Source of the DNA: Patescibacteria group bacterium
Lineage (GTDB): Bacteria > Patescibacteriota > Minisyncoccia > Minisyncoccales > PEYH01
Length of the DNA stretch: 48,589 nucleotides
Assembly: GCA_018817645.1 (NCBI GenBank)
Contig: JAHITK010000006.1
Span: forward strand, 1-48,589
Reading direction: 5' to 3'
Position numbers and translations under genes: made by a program. Below, piece by piece: positions 1 to 10,006 of this stretch (the first letter of the stretch is position 1; each line of letters opens with the position of its first letter). The notes under the pieces are model-generated. The model had not been told where the DNA came from, made no database searches, and saw nothing but the letters and a program-made list of their open reading frames with translations.

Positions 1-1095
1 AAGGGCTGTTGTGCCGGTAACAGCTAATGTATCTGCTAAACCAGTAGCGCCCGTAACATCTAAAGTGCCGCCTAAAACTGTCGCTCCAGTTCCTACGGTA
101 AGGGTGCTGGTTCCATTAATAGCCACAGAGGTCTGGGTTGGAACAATAAGACCGCCAGTCAGAGTTGTTGCGCCTGTGACTGCCAAAGTGCCAGATAAAG
201 AAGTTATAGCCGGGCTGAAAGTGCCACTAACAGTTAAATCGCCAAAAGTAGCCGCGCCCGTGACATCTAATGTACCAGTAATACTAGTATCGGGTGTAAT
301 AGTTACTGATGTAGAAGTACTTGCACCAATTGCCAAATCACCAGCTGCTAAAAGGTCAATACCGCCATTAGCATAAAGAACGCCTGTTAAGGTGCTTGCT
401 CCGGTGACGGCCAAAGTGCCGCCTAAAACTGTTGCTCCGGTTCCCACAGTAAGGGTGCTGGTTCCGTTAATAGCAACTGATGTCTGAGTTGGAACAACAA
501 TGCCTCCGGTGGCTGTTAGTGCGCCTGTTATGCCTGTCGCTCCGGTAACAGCCAATGTTCCGCCTAAAACTGTTGCTCCGGTTCCCACCGTAAGGGTGCT
601 GGTTCCGTTAATAGCCACTGATGTCTGAGTTGGAACAACAATGCCTCCGGTGGCTGTTAGTGCGCCTGTTATGCCTGTCGCTCCGGTAACAGCCAATGTT
701 CCGCCCAAAACCGTTGCTCCAGTTCCCACCGTAAGGGTGCTGGTTCCATTAATAGCCACTGATGTCTGGGTTGGGACTATAAGACCACCAGTCAGGGTTG
801 TTGCGCCTGTTACAGCTAAAGTGCTGGCAGTAGAAACCGCGCCTGTGGTTCCGCTTACAGTAAAATTAGATGTGTCAACAGCGATGCCGCCATTAGCATT
901 AAGCAGACCAGTCAAAGTGCTTATGCCGGTTACGGCTAATGTAGAACTTAAGGTTGTTGCGCCTGTTACTCCAAGCGCGTCTCCGACCGAAACATCGTCT
1001 CCGACAGTCGTGGTAGCGTTTACAACTGCTCCTACCATCAACGTCGCGAGCAGGACAGTCAATCCTGTTTTAAGAATAGAATATTTTTTACTCAT
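1..1095 (-). CDS. Repetitive surface/tail-fibre-like protein, N-terminal part with signal peptide, truncated by the window edge
   Basis: Minus-strand translation from ATG at 1095: MSKKYSILKTGLTVLLATLMVGAVVNATTTVGDDVSVGDALGVTGATTLSSTLAVTGISTLTGLLNANGG..., open to base 1, with TLAVTGATTLTGGL repeats. Absent from the ORF track because it runs off the window; plus-strand ORFs here are antisense. Confidence 0.8.
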   Translation of the reverse strand, partial: MSKKYSILKTGLTVLLATLMVGAVVNATTTVGDDVSVGDALGVTGATTLSSTLAVTGISTLTGLLNANGGIAVDTSNFTVSGTTGAVSTASTLAVTGATTLTGGLIVPTQTSVAINGTSTLTVGTGATVLGGTLAVTGATGITGALTATGGIVVPTQTSVAINGTSTLTVGTGATVLGGTLAVTGATGITGALTATGGIVVPTQTSVAINGTSTLTVGTGATVLGGTLAVTGASTLTGVLYANGGIDLLAAGDLAIGASTSTSVTITPDTSITGTLDVTGAATFGDLTVSGTFSPAITSLSGTLAVTGATTLTGGLIVPTQTSVAINGTSTLTVGTGATVLGGTLDVTGATGLADTLAVTGTTAL

Positions 1096-1187
1096 TGTAA
1101 TTCTAAATTAATTGTTAATTATTTTTTGTGCTCGTCTTATTAACCGTGCACCAGTGAATAAGGCGAACGAATTTAAGACGACCTTTT

Positions 1188-1253
1188 CCCCCACCAATCC
1201 TATGCCTGACTTCGTTAGAATTTGCGCGAAGCGCAGCATAGGATTGGTGGGGG
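1188..1253. repeat. 18-bp perfect inverted repeat with 30-nt loop
   Basis: CCCCCACCAATCCTATGC (1188-1205) and GCATAGGATTGGTGGGGG (1236-1253). Confidence 0.8.
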
Positions 1254-1325
1254 ATTTCATCCCCTACGAAATAAGGAGAAATCCCGACCTTTATTATTTT
1301 TTTATCTCTTCTTTATCACTCTATA

Positions 1326-1577
1326 TTACTTTATTCCTAATTTTTCTTCTACTGCCTTGACTCGCTTTTCTAAATCTTGAACTTCAAATCTGTATGCCAC
1401 TTGGCTTACTTTCTTGGCAATCTCTTCATGGTCACCGCGTAAATCAAATAAGGACTGGAGCATCTTTTTATTATCTTGACGCATTTCTTGATGCTCTTTG
1501 GTGTTTTCATCAAAACCCCTTTTTATCATTCCAGCCAAATCTTCCAAAGTAACATTTTGTTGAACATTGTCAGCCAT
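1326..1577 (-). CDS. Small coiled-coil hypothetical protein
   Basis: 83 aa ORF; heptad-like C-terminus FEVQDLEKRVKAVEEKLGIK. Confidence 0.7.
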   Translation of the reverse strand: MADNVQQNVTLEDLAGMIKRGFDENTKEHQEMRQDNKKMLQSLFDLRGDHEEIAKKVSQVAYRFEVQDLEKRVKAVEEKLGIK

Positions 1578-1726
1578 TTTGTTTATTGTATTTTATTATA
1601 CCATTATACTACCAAAACAAAAGAATAAAACTATAAGTCAAGATGTGGAAAACTTTTCGCCCGCAGGGCGGGCTCAAATTAAAAACGAAAAATGAAAAAA
1701 TCAAAATGACAGATTAAAATCAAAAA

Positions 1727-2119
1727 TTATTTCTTCCCTTTCAATGTCAATATGCTTGAGGCAAGGATATTCGCTATTTCCGTCAATATGTCTAATAATT
1801 TCTCCGCATCTCGCGGATTCGCTTTTTTCGAATCTTTTAATAACGCCAGCCAAAACTTAGTTTCATTTGCTGATTTAAGAGAATGGTGAAAGAAATTAAT
1901 AAAATCCTTTTTGGAACTTGCTGCCTGTGCCTCAATATAGTTCGCCCCAATACTGGTTCCGCTTCTCAATATTTGTTTCGCAAATATCTGTGAACTGGTA
2001 TCTTTCGGCAATTTGTCTATAAACCTTATCAATTCAAGGATAAAACAATATACTTTCTTCTTAAAATCATTTTTAAACTTTTCTTTGTCATTTTTCATTT
2101 TTAGTTTTACATTTTTCAT
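1727..2119 (-). CDS. Four helix bundle protein (23S rRNA intervening-sequence protein family)
   Basis: LPKDTSSQIFAKQILRSGTSIGANYIEAQAASSKKDFINFFHHSLKSANETKFWL matches the family pattern. Confidence 0.85.
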   Translation of the reverse strand: MKNVKLKMKNDKEKFKNDFKKKVYCFILELIRFIDKLPKDTSSQIFAKQILRSGTSIGANYIEAQAASSKKDFINFFHHSLKSANETKFWLALLKDSKKANPRDAEKLLDILTEIANILASSILTLKGKK

Positions 2120-4332
2120 TGTTTGAGCGCTTCTATCCTTGCCTTGACGTCCGCATAATTCGAAACATACTGCAAAATCAGCGAATACGCCTGTAAAGCA
2201 AGATTCTTGTCGTTCTTAAACTCATAAAGCTGCCCTAATGAATACAAGGCCGGAACATAATTCCCCTTGAGTTCAATTGCTTTCAGTAAAGATTCTTCTG
2301 TTTGCGCAATCAATTGCTCTTGCAATGTTTTTAATTTACTAATCTGCTCCAGGTCTCTCTCGTCGGCTTGCTCTAATTCATCTATCTGCGCTAAATTTGC
2401 CTTTGCCGACTTTAAGTATATGTTCCCTAAAACAAGCGGCAATTGCGGGTCCCGGGGAGCAAACTCATACGCTTTTTGAAAACTCGCCAGCGCTAATTGC
2501 TCAGCATTTTGTACCCCAAAACCATCAAGCGTCTGGTAAAAACTGCCCTGTTGGAACCAATTTTCGCTGTTTTTCGGATTAAGGCGCGTCACCTCCATTA
2601 CTATGCTCTCTCCGTTTGAAATATATTGCTGGAAAAGTTTTTGCTTATCCTCTTGGCTCAATTCTTGATTGCCGACTAATTCATTAAGCTGAAGCGCAAA
2701 TGCCTGGGACAGATTTCTCAAATAATCGTCTTTATTTTGGTCCAAATTGGAAGCAGAAACAATCGCTTTAATTCCGTTTTCCAAATCAGGATTTTCTGAA
2801 TTGATAAGATTGACGCCATTGGCAAAAATTACTGCTCCCGCATATCTCTGGCTGACTTTATAGGCCCCGATGCCCGCGCCAGCCATCACCACAACTGCCA
2901 ACATCATAATAGCAAAGGCCTTTTGGGGCGATTGATAGAACAAAATCTCCTTTATATTCCCCTTCCTTTCAAGACCGACGAACAGGCCGAGCATTAAAAA
3001 CGCTAAAAATAATAATGTGATGTTGGCTGGGTAGAAAAACCAGGTAAAAAACAGATACAAACAGGCGATAAAAATGCTTGACGATAATTTTGCCTCCATA
3101 GAGTCGTCATTTTTCGCCCTAAACAACGGCCTAATCCCCTGCCATAAAGCCACGCCTATCAACAACAGGACTGACAAAATACCCAGAATGCCGACTGTGG
3201 ATAACAAAGTGGTTAAGATAGAAAAACCCTGATTAAACCGCGTTTGCCAGAAAGCCCCGAGATTTATTGCCAAGGGCTTAAAAAGGTCAAACTGCTCGGG
3301 AAAAGTGGCTGGTCCGGAACCAATAATCAGGTTTTTTACAGAACTTTTCATTGTATCAGCCCCTATCTGAATAGTGGATTTGAAAGTGAGCCCGATTTCC
3401 GGAGAATAACTATATAACTTATCAGTAGGAATGCGCACAAAAACAAATATCAGGGAAACAGCCAGAATCAAAAGAGGTAGGATAAATTGCCTGATTTCCT
3501 TTTGGGTCAAAATCGGGCCCATATTTTTGCTCATCTGGGCAAGGACAAAAATAATGCCCAAGATAATACCAAGCCATACCAGCCAGTAATTGATTAAGAT
3601 AATGGATGCGAAAAATAGGATTCCGGTAATAGCGGACAGTCCAAAGATAATTTTTGATTGCCTGACCGCCTTGTCCTTGACCGCAATAACTTTACTCCCA
3701 AACAAAGACATTAACAACACGAAGGCGCAGCCGATAAATACGCCCAATGCTTCAGTGCTTCCAATAGTGTTGAAAATAAAATTCTTAGTAAGGAATAACG
3801 GGAAGATTGCTTTTCTGAGCGCTGCTTGAAACAGGAAAATAATACTCAAAACAAATGCGCTTACCAAAAACCCGAAAACGAATTTATGAGCGCCGAGTTC
3901 TGATTTTTTTGTCTCTTTTGAGCCCCTTTTTTCAATGGCTTCCTTTTTGCTAAATAAATTCGCTGACAGGAAATAAACTAAACCGCAAAGCAGTATGTTT
4001 AAAAATGTATCGGGCGTGTCGGCCACTGCGAAACTCTGACTCCGGGAAACGGAAAAAATGGTGGATATCCCTATCACAATCAGAAACAGAATCATTGCTT
4101 TGCTGATTTTCCCAAAATCCAAAGTAAATTTTCCCAAACTGATGACTTTCACGGCCCAAAGAATCAGCAATAGAAAAACAGCGATTGATAAGAACAATTG
4201 CTTATTCAGGAAAAGCGGCGAAGCGGTGAAGGGAAGAGCGAAAAGGGGCAGAAGAAAAACCAGCATCAGCGCAAGGGAATTGATTTTGAAATCTAATAGA
4301 TTTTGAAAACTAAAAAAATTCTTTTTAGGCAT
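2116..4332 (-). CDS. O-antigen ligase/polymerase-like polytopic membrane protein with C-terminal TPR region
   Basis: Many hydrophobic segments, then TPR-like ALASFQKAYEFAPRDPQLPLVLGNIYL...ALYSLGQLYEFKNDKNLALQAYSLIL. Confidence 0.75.
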   Translation of the reverse strand: MPKKNFFSFQNLLDFKINSLALMLVFLLPLFALPFTASPLFLNKQLFLSIAVFLLLILWAVKVISLGKFTLDFGKISKAMILFLIVIGISTIFSVSRSQSFAVADTPDTFLNILLCGLVYFLSANLFSKKEAIEKRGSKETKKSELGAHKFVFGFLVSAFVLSIIFLFQAALRKAIFPLFLTKNFIFNTIGSTEALGVFIGCAFVLLMSLFGSKVIAVKDKAVRQSKIIFGLSAITGILFFASIILINYWLVWLGIILGIIFVLAQMSKNMGPILTQKEIRQFILPLLILAVSLIFVFVRIPTDKLYSYSPEIGLTFKSTIQIGADTMKSSVKNLIIGSGPATFPEQFDLFKPLAINLGAFWQTRFNQGFSILTTLLSTVGILGILSVLLLIGVALWQGIRPLFRAKNDDSMEAKLSSSIFIACLYLFFTWFFYPANITLLFLAFLMLGLFVGLERKGNIKEILFYQSPQKAFAIMMLAVVVMAGAGIGAYKVSQRYAGAVIFANGVNLINSENPDLENGIKAIVSASNLDQNKDDYLRNLSQAFALQLNELVGNQELSQEDKQKLFQQYISNGESIVMEVTRLNPKNSENWFQQGSFYQTLDGFGVQNAEQLALASFQKAYEFAPRDPQLPLVLGNIYLKSAKANLAQIDELEQADERDLEQISKLKTLQEQLIAQTEESLLKAIELKGNYVPALYSLGQLYEFKNDKNLALQAYSLILQYVSNYADVKARIEALKQ

Positions 4333-4517
4333 AGTTTTAATTACTAATAATCGTTATTTGGTATTCGGATATTGTAGCACGGAAAAAATAAAAATGAAAA
4401 GTGAAAAAATAAAAATGACAATTTAAAATCTAAAATGTCAAAAAAATAATTTAAAATTTTTAATTTTTATCTGTTATTTTTCATTTTTAGTTTTTAATTT
4501 TTCATTTCTCTTAGAAA

Positions 4518-4546
4518 CCAAAAACCCGCGGAAGCGGGTTTTTGGG
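4518..4546 (-). terminator. Rho-independent terminator after the surface-protein gene
   Basis: CCAAAAACCCGCggaaGCGGGTTTTTGG just 3' of the CDS ending at 4574. Confidence 0.8.
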
Positions 4547-4573
4547 AACTTAACTAATCCTACAAGGAAAAGA

Positions 4574-7500
4574 TTAGTAAGTCAGGGAATACTTTCCATA
4601 CACTGGGAATTCGCTGTCAGAAATGCTCGCTGGGAGGGAAGCCGTTGGCGCGGTTCCCGGTCCTGAACTGGAATAGAACCAGTCAAGTCCAGAAGCCATT
4701 TGGCCTTTGGTTCCATTAACTTTTACTCTCAAACTCATACCAACCTCTGTGGATGTCCAGGTGCCGGTAGTATCAAGTTTGATTGTAAAGGTCTTGGTCT
4801 GTCCAGAAGCGATTTCTTCAGGAGTAGTCAAATCAAGAGTATATGTCGCCGCAGCAGTGGCTTCAAGGTCAGTACCACTCTGGATTCTTTCTCCCCCTTC
4901 CCATACTTCCCATGCATCAGCAGTAGTTGGTAGTTGTCCAGTCCCGGAACCCTCAAGGGTCACGGCTAAACTTTCAACCGACAATGCTCCGCCAACTGCT
5001 GTAATATCATACATGGCAATGGTCTGCATTGCGCCAGCGATACTAGCGTCGTAAGTAGTAGCAGACGCGGTTATAATCGGCTCAACATCATGCATTGTCA
5101 TATTGTTGGACGCGATAACTCCCGGGCTGACTCTTACAATCCTGTCGTTCGCAGCAGCAGTGGCAACACTGGTTACCAAGTTTGCCATTGTTTCGCCTGC
5201 GTCAATACCAGTTTTAACTACGGCCCATCCGCTGTTTGAGGCAGCTGAAGCGTCATAGTGGTAGACAACATCACCAACCCCATATTGATAGGTGGATGCA
5301 GTGCTGTATGCCTCCTGGCTGACATCAGAATCAAAAGCGAAATAACTATCGCTCGTATCTACTGTTGTGCTGGTGCCATTAACTACAAATGTATCAAGGG
5401 TGCTGAAGGTGCCGCCACTGGCATTATCTGTCATAGTGGTGACTATTCCTGTGTAGGTCATTCCAGCAGAAGCCTCGTAGAAACCAACCAAGTCGCCAAC
5501 CACTGGCAACGCGCCCGTGAGGGCAACATTGCTTCCGGTCAGTTCAACATTGATATCGCCGGTAGTTAATGTTACTGCTTTTGAACCTGTTACATCAGCA
5601 ACAGTAATGCTGGTGTCGGCAGTAACCGCTGTTACTAATCCAGCATAGACATCATTGGCTGAAGCATCATGCAGAACAACATAATCATTGACGGCAATTC
5701 CGGTTGTTGAAGTTGCGGTAGCGGTTGCGATATTGGCTGCCTGCGCTATCGCTCCGAACTTGGAAACTTCTTCAGTTGCGGCAAAGGTTTCAGCAGCTGA
5801 ACCACCGATATCTATACCAGTCGAAACCAAGTCAACTGCTTCGTTGTTGGCGGCAACCACAGGCCTTAACTCATAGTTGTCAATACTGACAACTAAATCG
5901 CCTGCCATATAGTGTCCGACACTGGAAGCTGAACCCGGTTCGGTTGTTATTGCTCCGCAATAACCGGTATCGTGGCTCGCCATAATGGCAGAGTTTGACC
6001 AATCGCCCAAGGCCTCAACAGAAGCATATTTGGCTCTGGCTTTATCACCTGAACCCATTGTCAGGGCATCAGAAGTATCAATCCATAAACTGTAACTTTC
6101 TGAACCATAATAAGGAATGGTTTCAGACAGCCCAGAGAAGGTGATTACTCCTGAAACAGCTGATTTGCCGGAGCCGAGAGTAGCGCTTCCGTGCTTTAAG
6201 GTGTAATTGGTGAAGTCCCTGTCTTGGCTACCTCCGGTCTCAACAGTGAATCTAAAGGTATCAATGGTAATCGGCTCATATAATGTACCGAAAGTCATAT
6301 CTAATACCTTTACTCCTGTTTCATTAGCGTGCAAAACAGCAGCATTCGGATTTGAACCATTCTTAAGGGTCAAAATTCCGGATGTCTGAATAGTCATTGT
6401 CTGTCCGCCTGCAGCTGCGCTGTTTGTCACTGCCTCTCCAGAGGTTGAGCCCGTGCCGGAAATGTCATCAGCGTCAAAGTCAGCGATATATGTGCCGCTG
6501 GCTGTGCTCTGGTCAAAATTGGCGCAAACAATAACCACTTGAGAACTGGAAGCAGGGATAGTAAAGACCCCGCCTGTTGAGAAACTGTCGTTGGCGCCGG
6601 CCACTGAAGAGTCAACTGAACCGATTAAGGTTGAGCTGGTCTCACTGCAGGTTCCGGCTCCTTTCTGCATCCAGAGTTCGTTAACAGCAGAAATAAGACT
6701 AGCGCTGCTTACAACATCAATATTGAAGGTGGAAATATACACGCCTTCGCTTGACCCGGTCTGAAGAACAAATTGTCCGATTTGCTTTGCCGCCCCGGCA
6801 ATTATGCTCTTATTACCCCAACTGGCATCCTTAACAACTGTTAAGGTTCCGGCTGCGCCGGTCAAAGTATTGGCGTTCAACGCTGATGTCTGATATTCCA
6901 CGAAGTCACCAGTTGTCAATCGTTTTACATAAACATCCTCAATGGCAAATCTAAAGGAATCAGCGCTGGACAAATCACTCCTTAAATTACCAACAATACT
7001 TATGGTCTCTGTTGTTCCAGAAGGAATAGTGAAATAACTGGACAGAGTATAATTAGTTCCGGTGGTAGAAGGAGCGTCGCTGGCAACGGTCAAGGCATAA
7101 TGGCTTGCGCCATCAGAGGTCTTTACATTGACAGTTCCGGTAAAGATATCATCTGACTCGTTGTCGGTAGTGCCGCTGTCTCCATTGTCAGGAGCAACTC
7201 TGGTCACTAAATAGAATTTAAGTCGTCTCACTTCAATATCTTCGCCTTTTGCCTTCAGGTCAAACTTAGCAAATACCACTTCGTTTCCGCCTGCTGGCAC
7301 TGTTCCGGTTGGAGAAGTATTTGACAGGACTACTGTCAAAGAACCTGCGGTAGCGGTTATATGGTTATAACCACTAACATTGACGGCAATATCTCCGATT
7401 GGGAAAGATGTGTCAACAGTGTTTCCAGTGGCGGTTGCCAAAATTCTGGTTCCAGTATCCTTGCCAAGAACAACGACATCATAGTCGTTCAAAATAACGG

Positions 7501-8902
7501 CCTGGGTGGTTCTGGAGGCCCCGTCAACCAAATCAACATACAATGAAAGCGTCTTGGAAGAGCCGTTAGGAACTAAATATCCCGGGCTGCTGGTCAAATC
7601 AAAGGTGACATACTTGTCATCGCTTTGCGCCACAGTTGCCAGGGTATTGCCATTAGCATCTTTCAATATCCAATTGGCAATGTCCCCGTCAGCCGCGCTG
7701 CCGTTGTTATAAACGGTCAACTCTTCAAGATAGACATCTTCATTAGAAGTTGTCTCGGTGAACTTGAACCTTGTCAGAAGTTGGTCTGTATTGCCAATGT
7801 CAACTGATGCAGTGGTTGTTCTTAAACTCACTACGTCAACATCAACAGCGCCCAATACGCTCGCTCCGGTAGCCAAAGAGAAAGTATTGCCAACCAAGGA
7901 CAACCCGCTCGGGTCGCCAGAAATGGCTGTAACTTTTACTCCAAAAGTTCCGGAAGTGGCAGTAGAACCAAGGTGGGTCAAAATAGAAATCTTCTGCGTA
8001 GTTCCTTTGGCAATAGTAATCGGCTTGCTGGTGAAAGTAATAGCAGCCAATTTGCTGGAGAAGGTATAGACATTGCCATGTCTTACACCATCCTTGTCTT
8101 GAACCAAAACACCGCTTATCATGCTGTCTACGGAAATACCAAATCTTTCAACAGTGATAGAAGTGATATCCCAATCAGTACTACCTGCTGTTGCATCAAA
8201 CACCAACATCGTGTTGTATGCTGAATTTGACATCAAGGTAGCCGCCGCGGGATTAGTGCTGGCCAAAGCCACTGAATGGTCGCCAGCTACCACCGGAGGC
8301 GTTACACCCTCGGCTAAAGTGTTGCAAACATCGCTATACCAATAAAATCCGGCTGCTACGCAGTCAGCTTCAGTGGTATAATCGCTGGCAACTGGGGTAA
8401 CTGGAGGGGTCACTACGCTTGCAGATAACAAGCTGTTCAGTTTGGCTCTGGTTGTCTGGCCCACATAACCAGTGCCTTTTGTTAAGCCCCAAGAAGCAAG
8501 AATTGCTGAAGCAAACTTCTCCTGGAAAGCAATAACAGAGGCCTTGGTGATGGAGCCGAAATAACCAGTAGCTCCAACAGTGGTTGGATAGGTCGGCGCT
8601 CCAATCTCTGCTTTCAATATAATCTGTAAGTACTTTACCTCATCATTTGTCATGCCGTATTTCAGGGCATTCTGGAAGGTAAAGCCATCGGGAATTCCTG
8701 TGTAAGCTGCAGGGGTAGCGGTTGTGCCGCCTTCAAGGGTGGCCAATTGAGCCTGGTATTGAAGAAGCAGAGCTTGTAAATCCGCAATTTGGGCTTCAAG
8801 CTCAGCCATAGTCAAACCATAGACCGGCGCGATTGAACCGCCGAGCATCATCACAGCACAAGTCACTGTAGATACTCCTGCAACGATTCTTTTAATACTC
8901 AT
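4574..8902 (-). CDS. Large S-layer-like secreted protein with N-terminal peptidoglycan-binding domain
   Basis: 1442 aa; signal peptide; LKYGMTNDEVKYLQIILKAE...TGYFGSITKASVIAFQEKF...GYVGQTTRAKLNSLL (PG_binding_1-like); beta-rich repetitive remainder. Confidence 0.8.
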   Translation of the reverse strand: MSIKRIVAGVSTVTCAVMMLGGSIAPVYGLTMAELEAQIADLQALLLQYQAQLATLEGGTTATPAAYTGIPDGFTFQNALKYGMTNDEVKYLQIILKAEIGAPTYPTTVGATGYFGSITKASVIAFQEKFASAILASWGLTKGTGYVGQTTRAKLNSLLSASVVTPPVTPVASDYTTEADCVAAGFYWYSDVCNTLAEGVTPPVVAGDHSVALASTNPAAATLMSNSAYNTMLVFDATAGSTDWDITSITVERFGISVDSMISGVLVQDKDGVRHGNVYTFSSKLAAITFTSKPITIAKGTTQKISILTHLGSTATSGTFGVKVTAISGDPSGLSLVGNTFSLATGASVLGAVDVDVVSLRTTTASVDIGNTDQLLTRFKFTETTSNEDVYLEELTVYNNGSAADGDIANWILKDANGNTLATVAQSDDKYVTFDLTSSPGYLVPNGSSKTLSLYVDLVDGASRTTQAVILNDYDVVVLGKDTGTRILATATGNTVDTSFPIGDIAVNVSGYNHITATAGSLTVVLSNTSPTGTVPAGGNEVVFAKFDLKAKGEDIEVRRLKFYLVTRVAPDNGDSGTTDNESDDIFTGTVNVKTSDGASHYALTVASDAPSTTGTNYTLSSYFTIPSGTTETISIVGNLRSDLSSADSFRFAIEDVYVKRLTTGDFVEYQTSALNANTLTGAAGTLTVVKDASWGNKSIIAGAAKQIGQFVLQTGSSEGVYISTFNIDVVSSASLISAVNELWMQKGAGTCSETSSTLIGSVDSSVAGANDSFSTGGVFTIPASSSQVVIVCANFDQSTASGTYIADFDADDISGTGSTSGEAVTNSAAAGGQTMTIQTSGILTLKNGSNPNAAVLHANETGVKVLDMTFGTLYEPITIDTFRFTVETGGSQDRDFTNYTLKHGSATLGSGKSAVSGVITFSGLSETIPYYGSESYSLWIDTSDALTMGSGDKARAKYASVEALGDWSNSAIMASHDTGYCGAITTEPGSASSVGHYMAGDLVVSIDNYELRPVVAANNEAVDLVSTGIDIGGSAAETFAATEEVSKFGAIAQAANIATATATSTTGIAVNDYVVLHDASANDVYAGLVTAVTADTSITVADVTGSKAVTLTTGDINVELTGSNVALTGALPVVGDLVGFYEASAGMTYTGIVTTMTDNASGGTFSTLDTFVVNGTSTTVDTSDSYFAFDSDVSQEAYSTASTYQYGVGDVVYHYDASAASNSGWAVVKTGIDAGETMANLVTSVATAAANDRIVRVSPGVIASNNMTMHDVEPIITASATTYDASIAGAMQTIAMYDITAVGGALSVESLAVTLEGSGTGQLPTTADAWEVWEGGERIQSGTDLEATAAATYTLDLTTPEEIASGQTKTFTIKLDTTGTWTSTEVGMSLRVKVNGTKGQMASGLDWFYSSSGPGTAPTASLPASISDSEFPVYGKYSLTY

Positions 8903-9119
8903 TTTAGATTATCTTTCCTTTTATTTCTCGTAATAGCCGTTTTAGGTTATCAACGATCGTAAAAGGATTCATTTATACATTTAATTTTTTTGTTTCGACC
9001 TTTACCCTTCCGCCATCCTTTGCTAAAGCTACGGAATGGCATCGGGCTGACTTCTCTTGGACCGCTTCTACAAGACAAACGCCGCTGGTGATCCAAACAA
9101 CGGCTCGTCAGATTTCAAA

Positions 9120-9845
9120 TTATTTGCTGTTCGTAAGCATTAAAATCTTTTCTAACGCTTGGCTGTAATTTCCATTATTATAATCGGCTTTCGCCTGGCT
9201 GAACAGGTGTGCCTGCTCATCGCTCAAGGTCTGGCTTTCTGTTATGTTTATGAGGTTTTTAACCAATTCTTTGGTGGTATTCTGGATATTCTCTTCAAGC
9301 GCTTCCGCTGTTTTGCTGGAGAGAACGCTCGCCTTGTCTTTTAATTCAGCCATTTCTTCCACATTTTCCTCGTTCGCGCTCAAGGCCCCTACTTTCTTAT
9401 TAATATCTGCGACTGATTCCACAATTTTGGCGGTTTCCGCCGGGTCTTTAGACGCGGAAGGAATAGCGCTCGCCGCCTTGTCTAACATATCTGCCACTTC
9501 CTTTATATCCGCTGGCTTTTTCAAACTATCAAGCTTGGTCTGGGCTAACACCAAATAAGTGGCTGGCGTGTCGTTGGCCGGGATAACTCCCACCTTATTT
9601 CCATTCAATGTCTGTAGATATAAATATGCGGTTATGCCGGCCGCCACGAGCATTACTATAAAAGCAGGGATAGCGATCGGGATTAAGCGGGCTGGCTGGA
9701 AAGAAAACAAAAAGCCACGGCTATGCGCGGTTTCTTCTGGCTGAAAGCTATCCAAAATAAAGGACTTGGTGTCCTCGACCCATTCTCTCTCCGGCTTTAC
9801 TCCTCCTAATGCCTTTAATTGTGCGATAATCTGCTTGTTTTCCAT
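9120..9845 (-). CDS. Putative single-pass membrane anti-sigma-like protein
   Basis: From ATG 9845: MENKQIIAQLKALGGVKPEREWVEDTKSFIL...; one TM (LIPIAIPAFIVMLVAAGITAYLYL); directly downstream of the ECF sigma gene. Confidence 0.65.
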   Translation of the reverse strand: MENKQIIAQLKALGGVKPEREWVEDTKSFILDSFQPEETAHSRGFLFSFQPARLIPIAIPAFIVMLVAAGITAYLYLQTLNGNKVGVIPANDTPATYLVLAQTKLDSLKKPADIKEVADMLDKAASAIPSASKDPAETAKIVESVADINKKVGALSANEENVEEMAELKDKASVLSSKTAEALEENIQNTTKELVKNLINITESQTLSDEQAHLFSQAKADYNNGNYSQALEKILMLTNSK

Positions 9846-10006
9846 TTTTCTTTTCTTTTTTATTTTGCCTTTTGCGTTTTTCGCTTTGCGCTTTACACGA
9901 TATGTATCGGATGATGGATTCTGCGGTATCGGATTTCGGCTTTCTATATAGTAGACGAAGAAACCCGCCAAACGTTACAGTTGAAAGTCAGAACTTGACC
10001 TTATCG

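Noticed and set aside
4700-8345. Plus-strand ORFs opposite the 1442-aa surface-protein gene
   Set aside because: Antisense to a long domain-bearing CDS; compositions are mirror translations of repeats.
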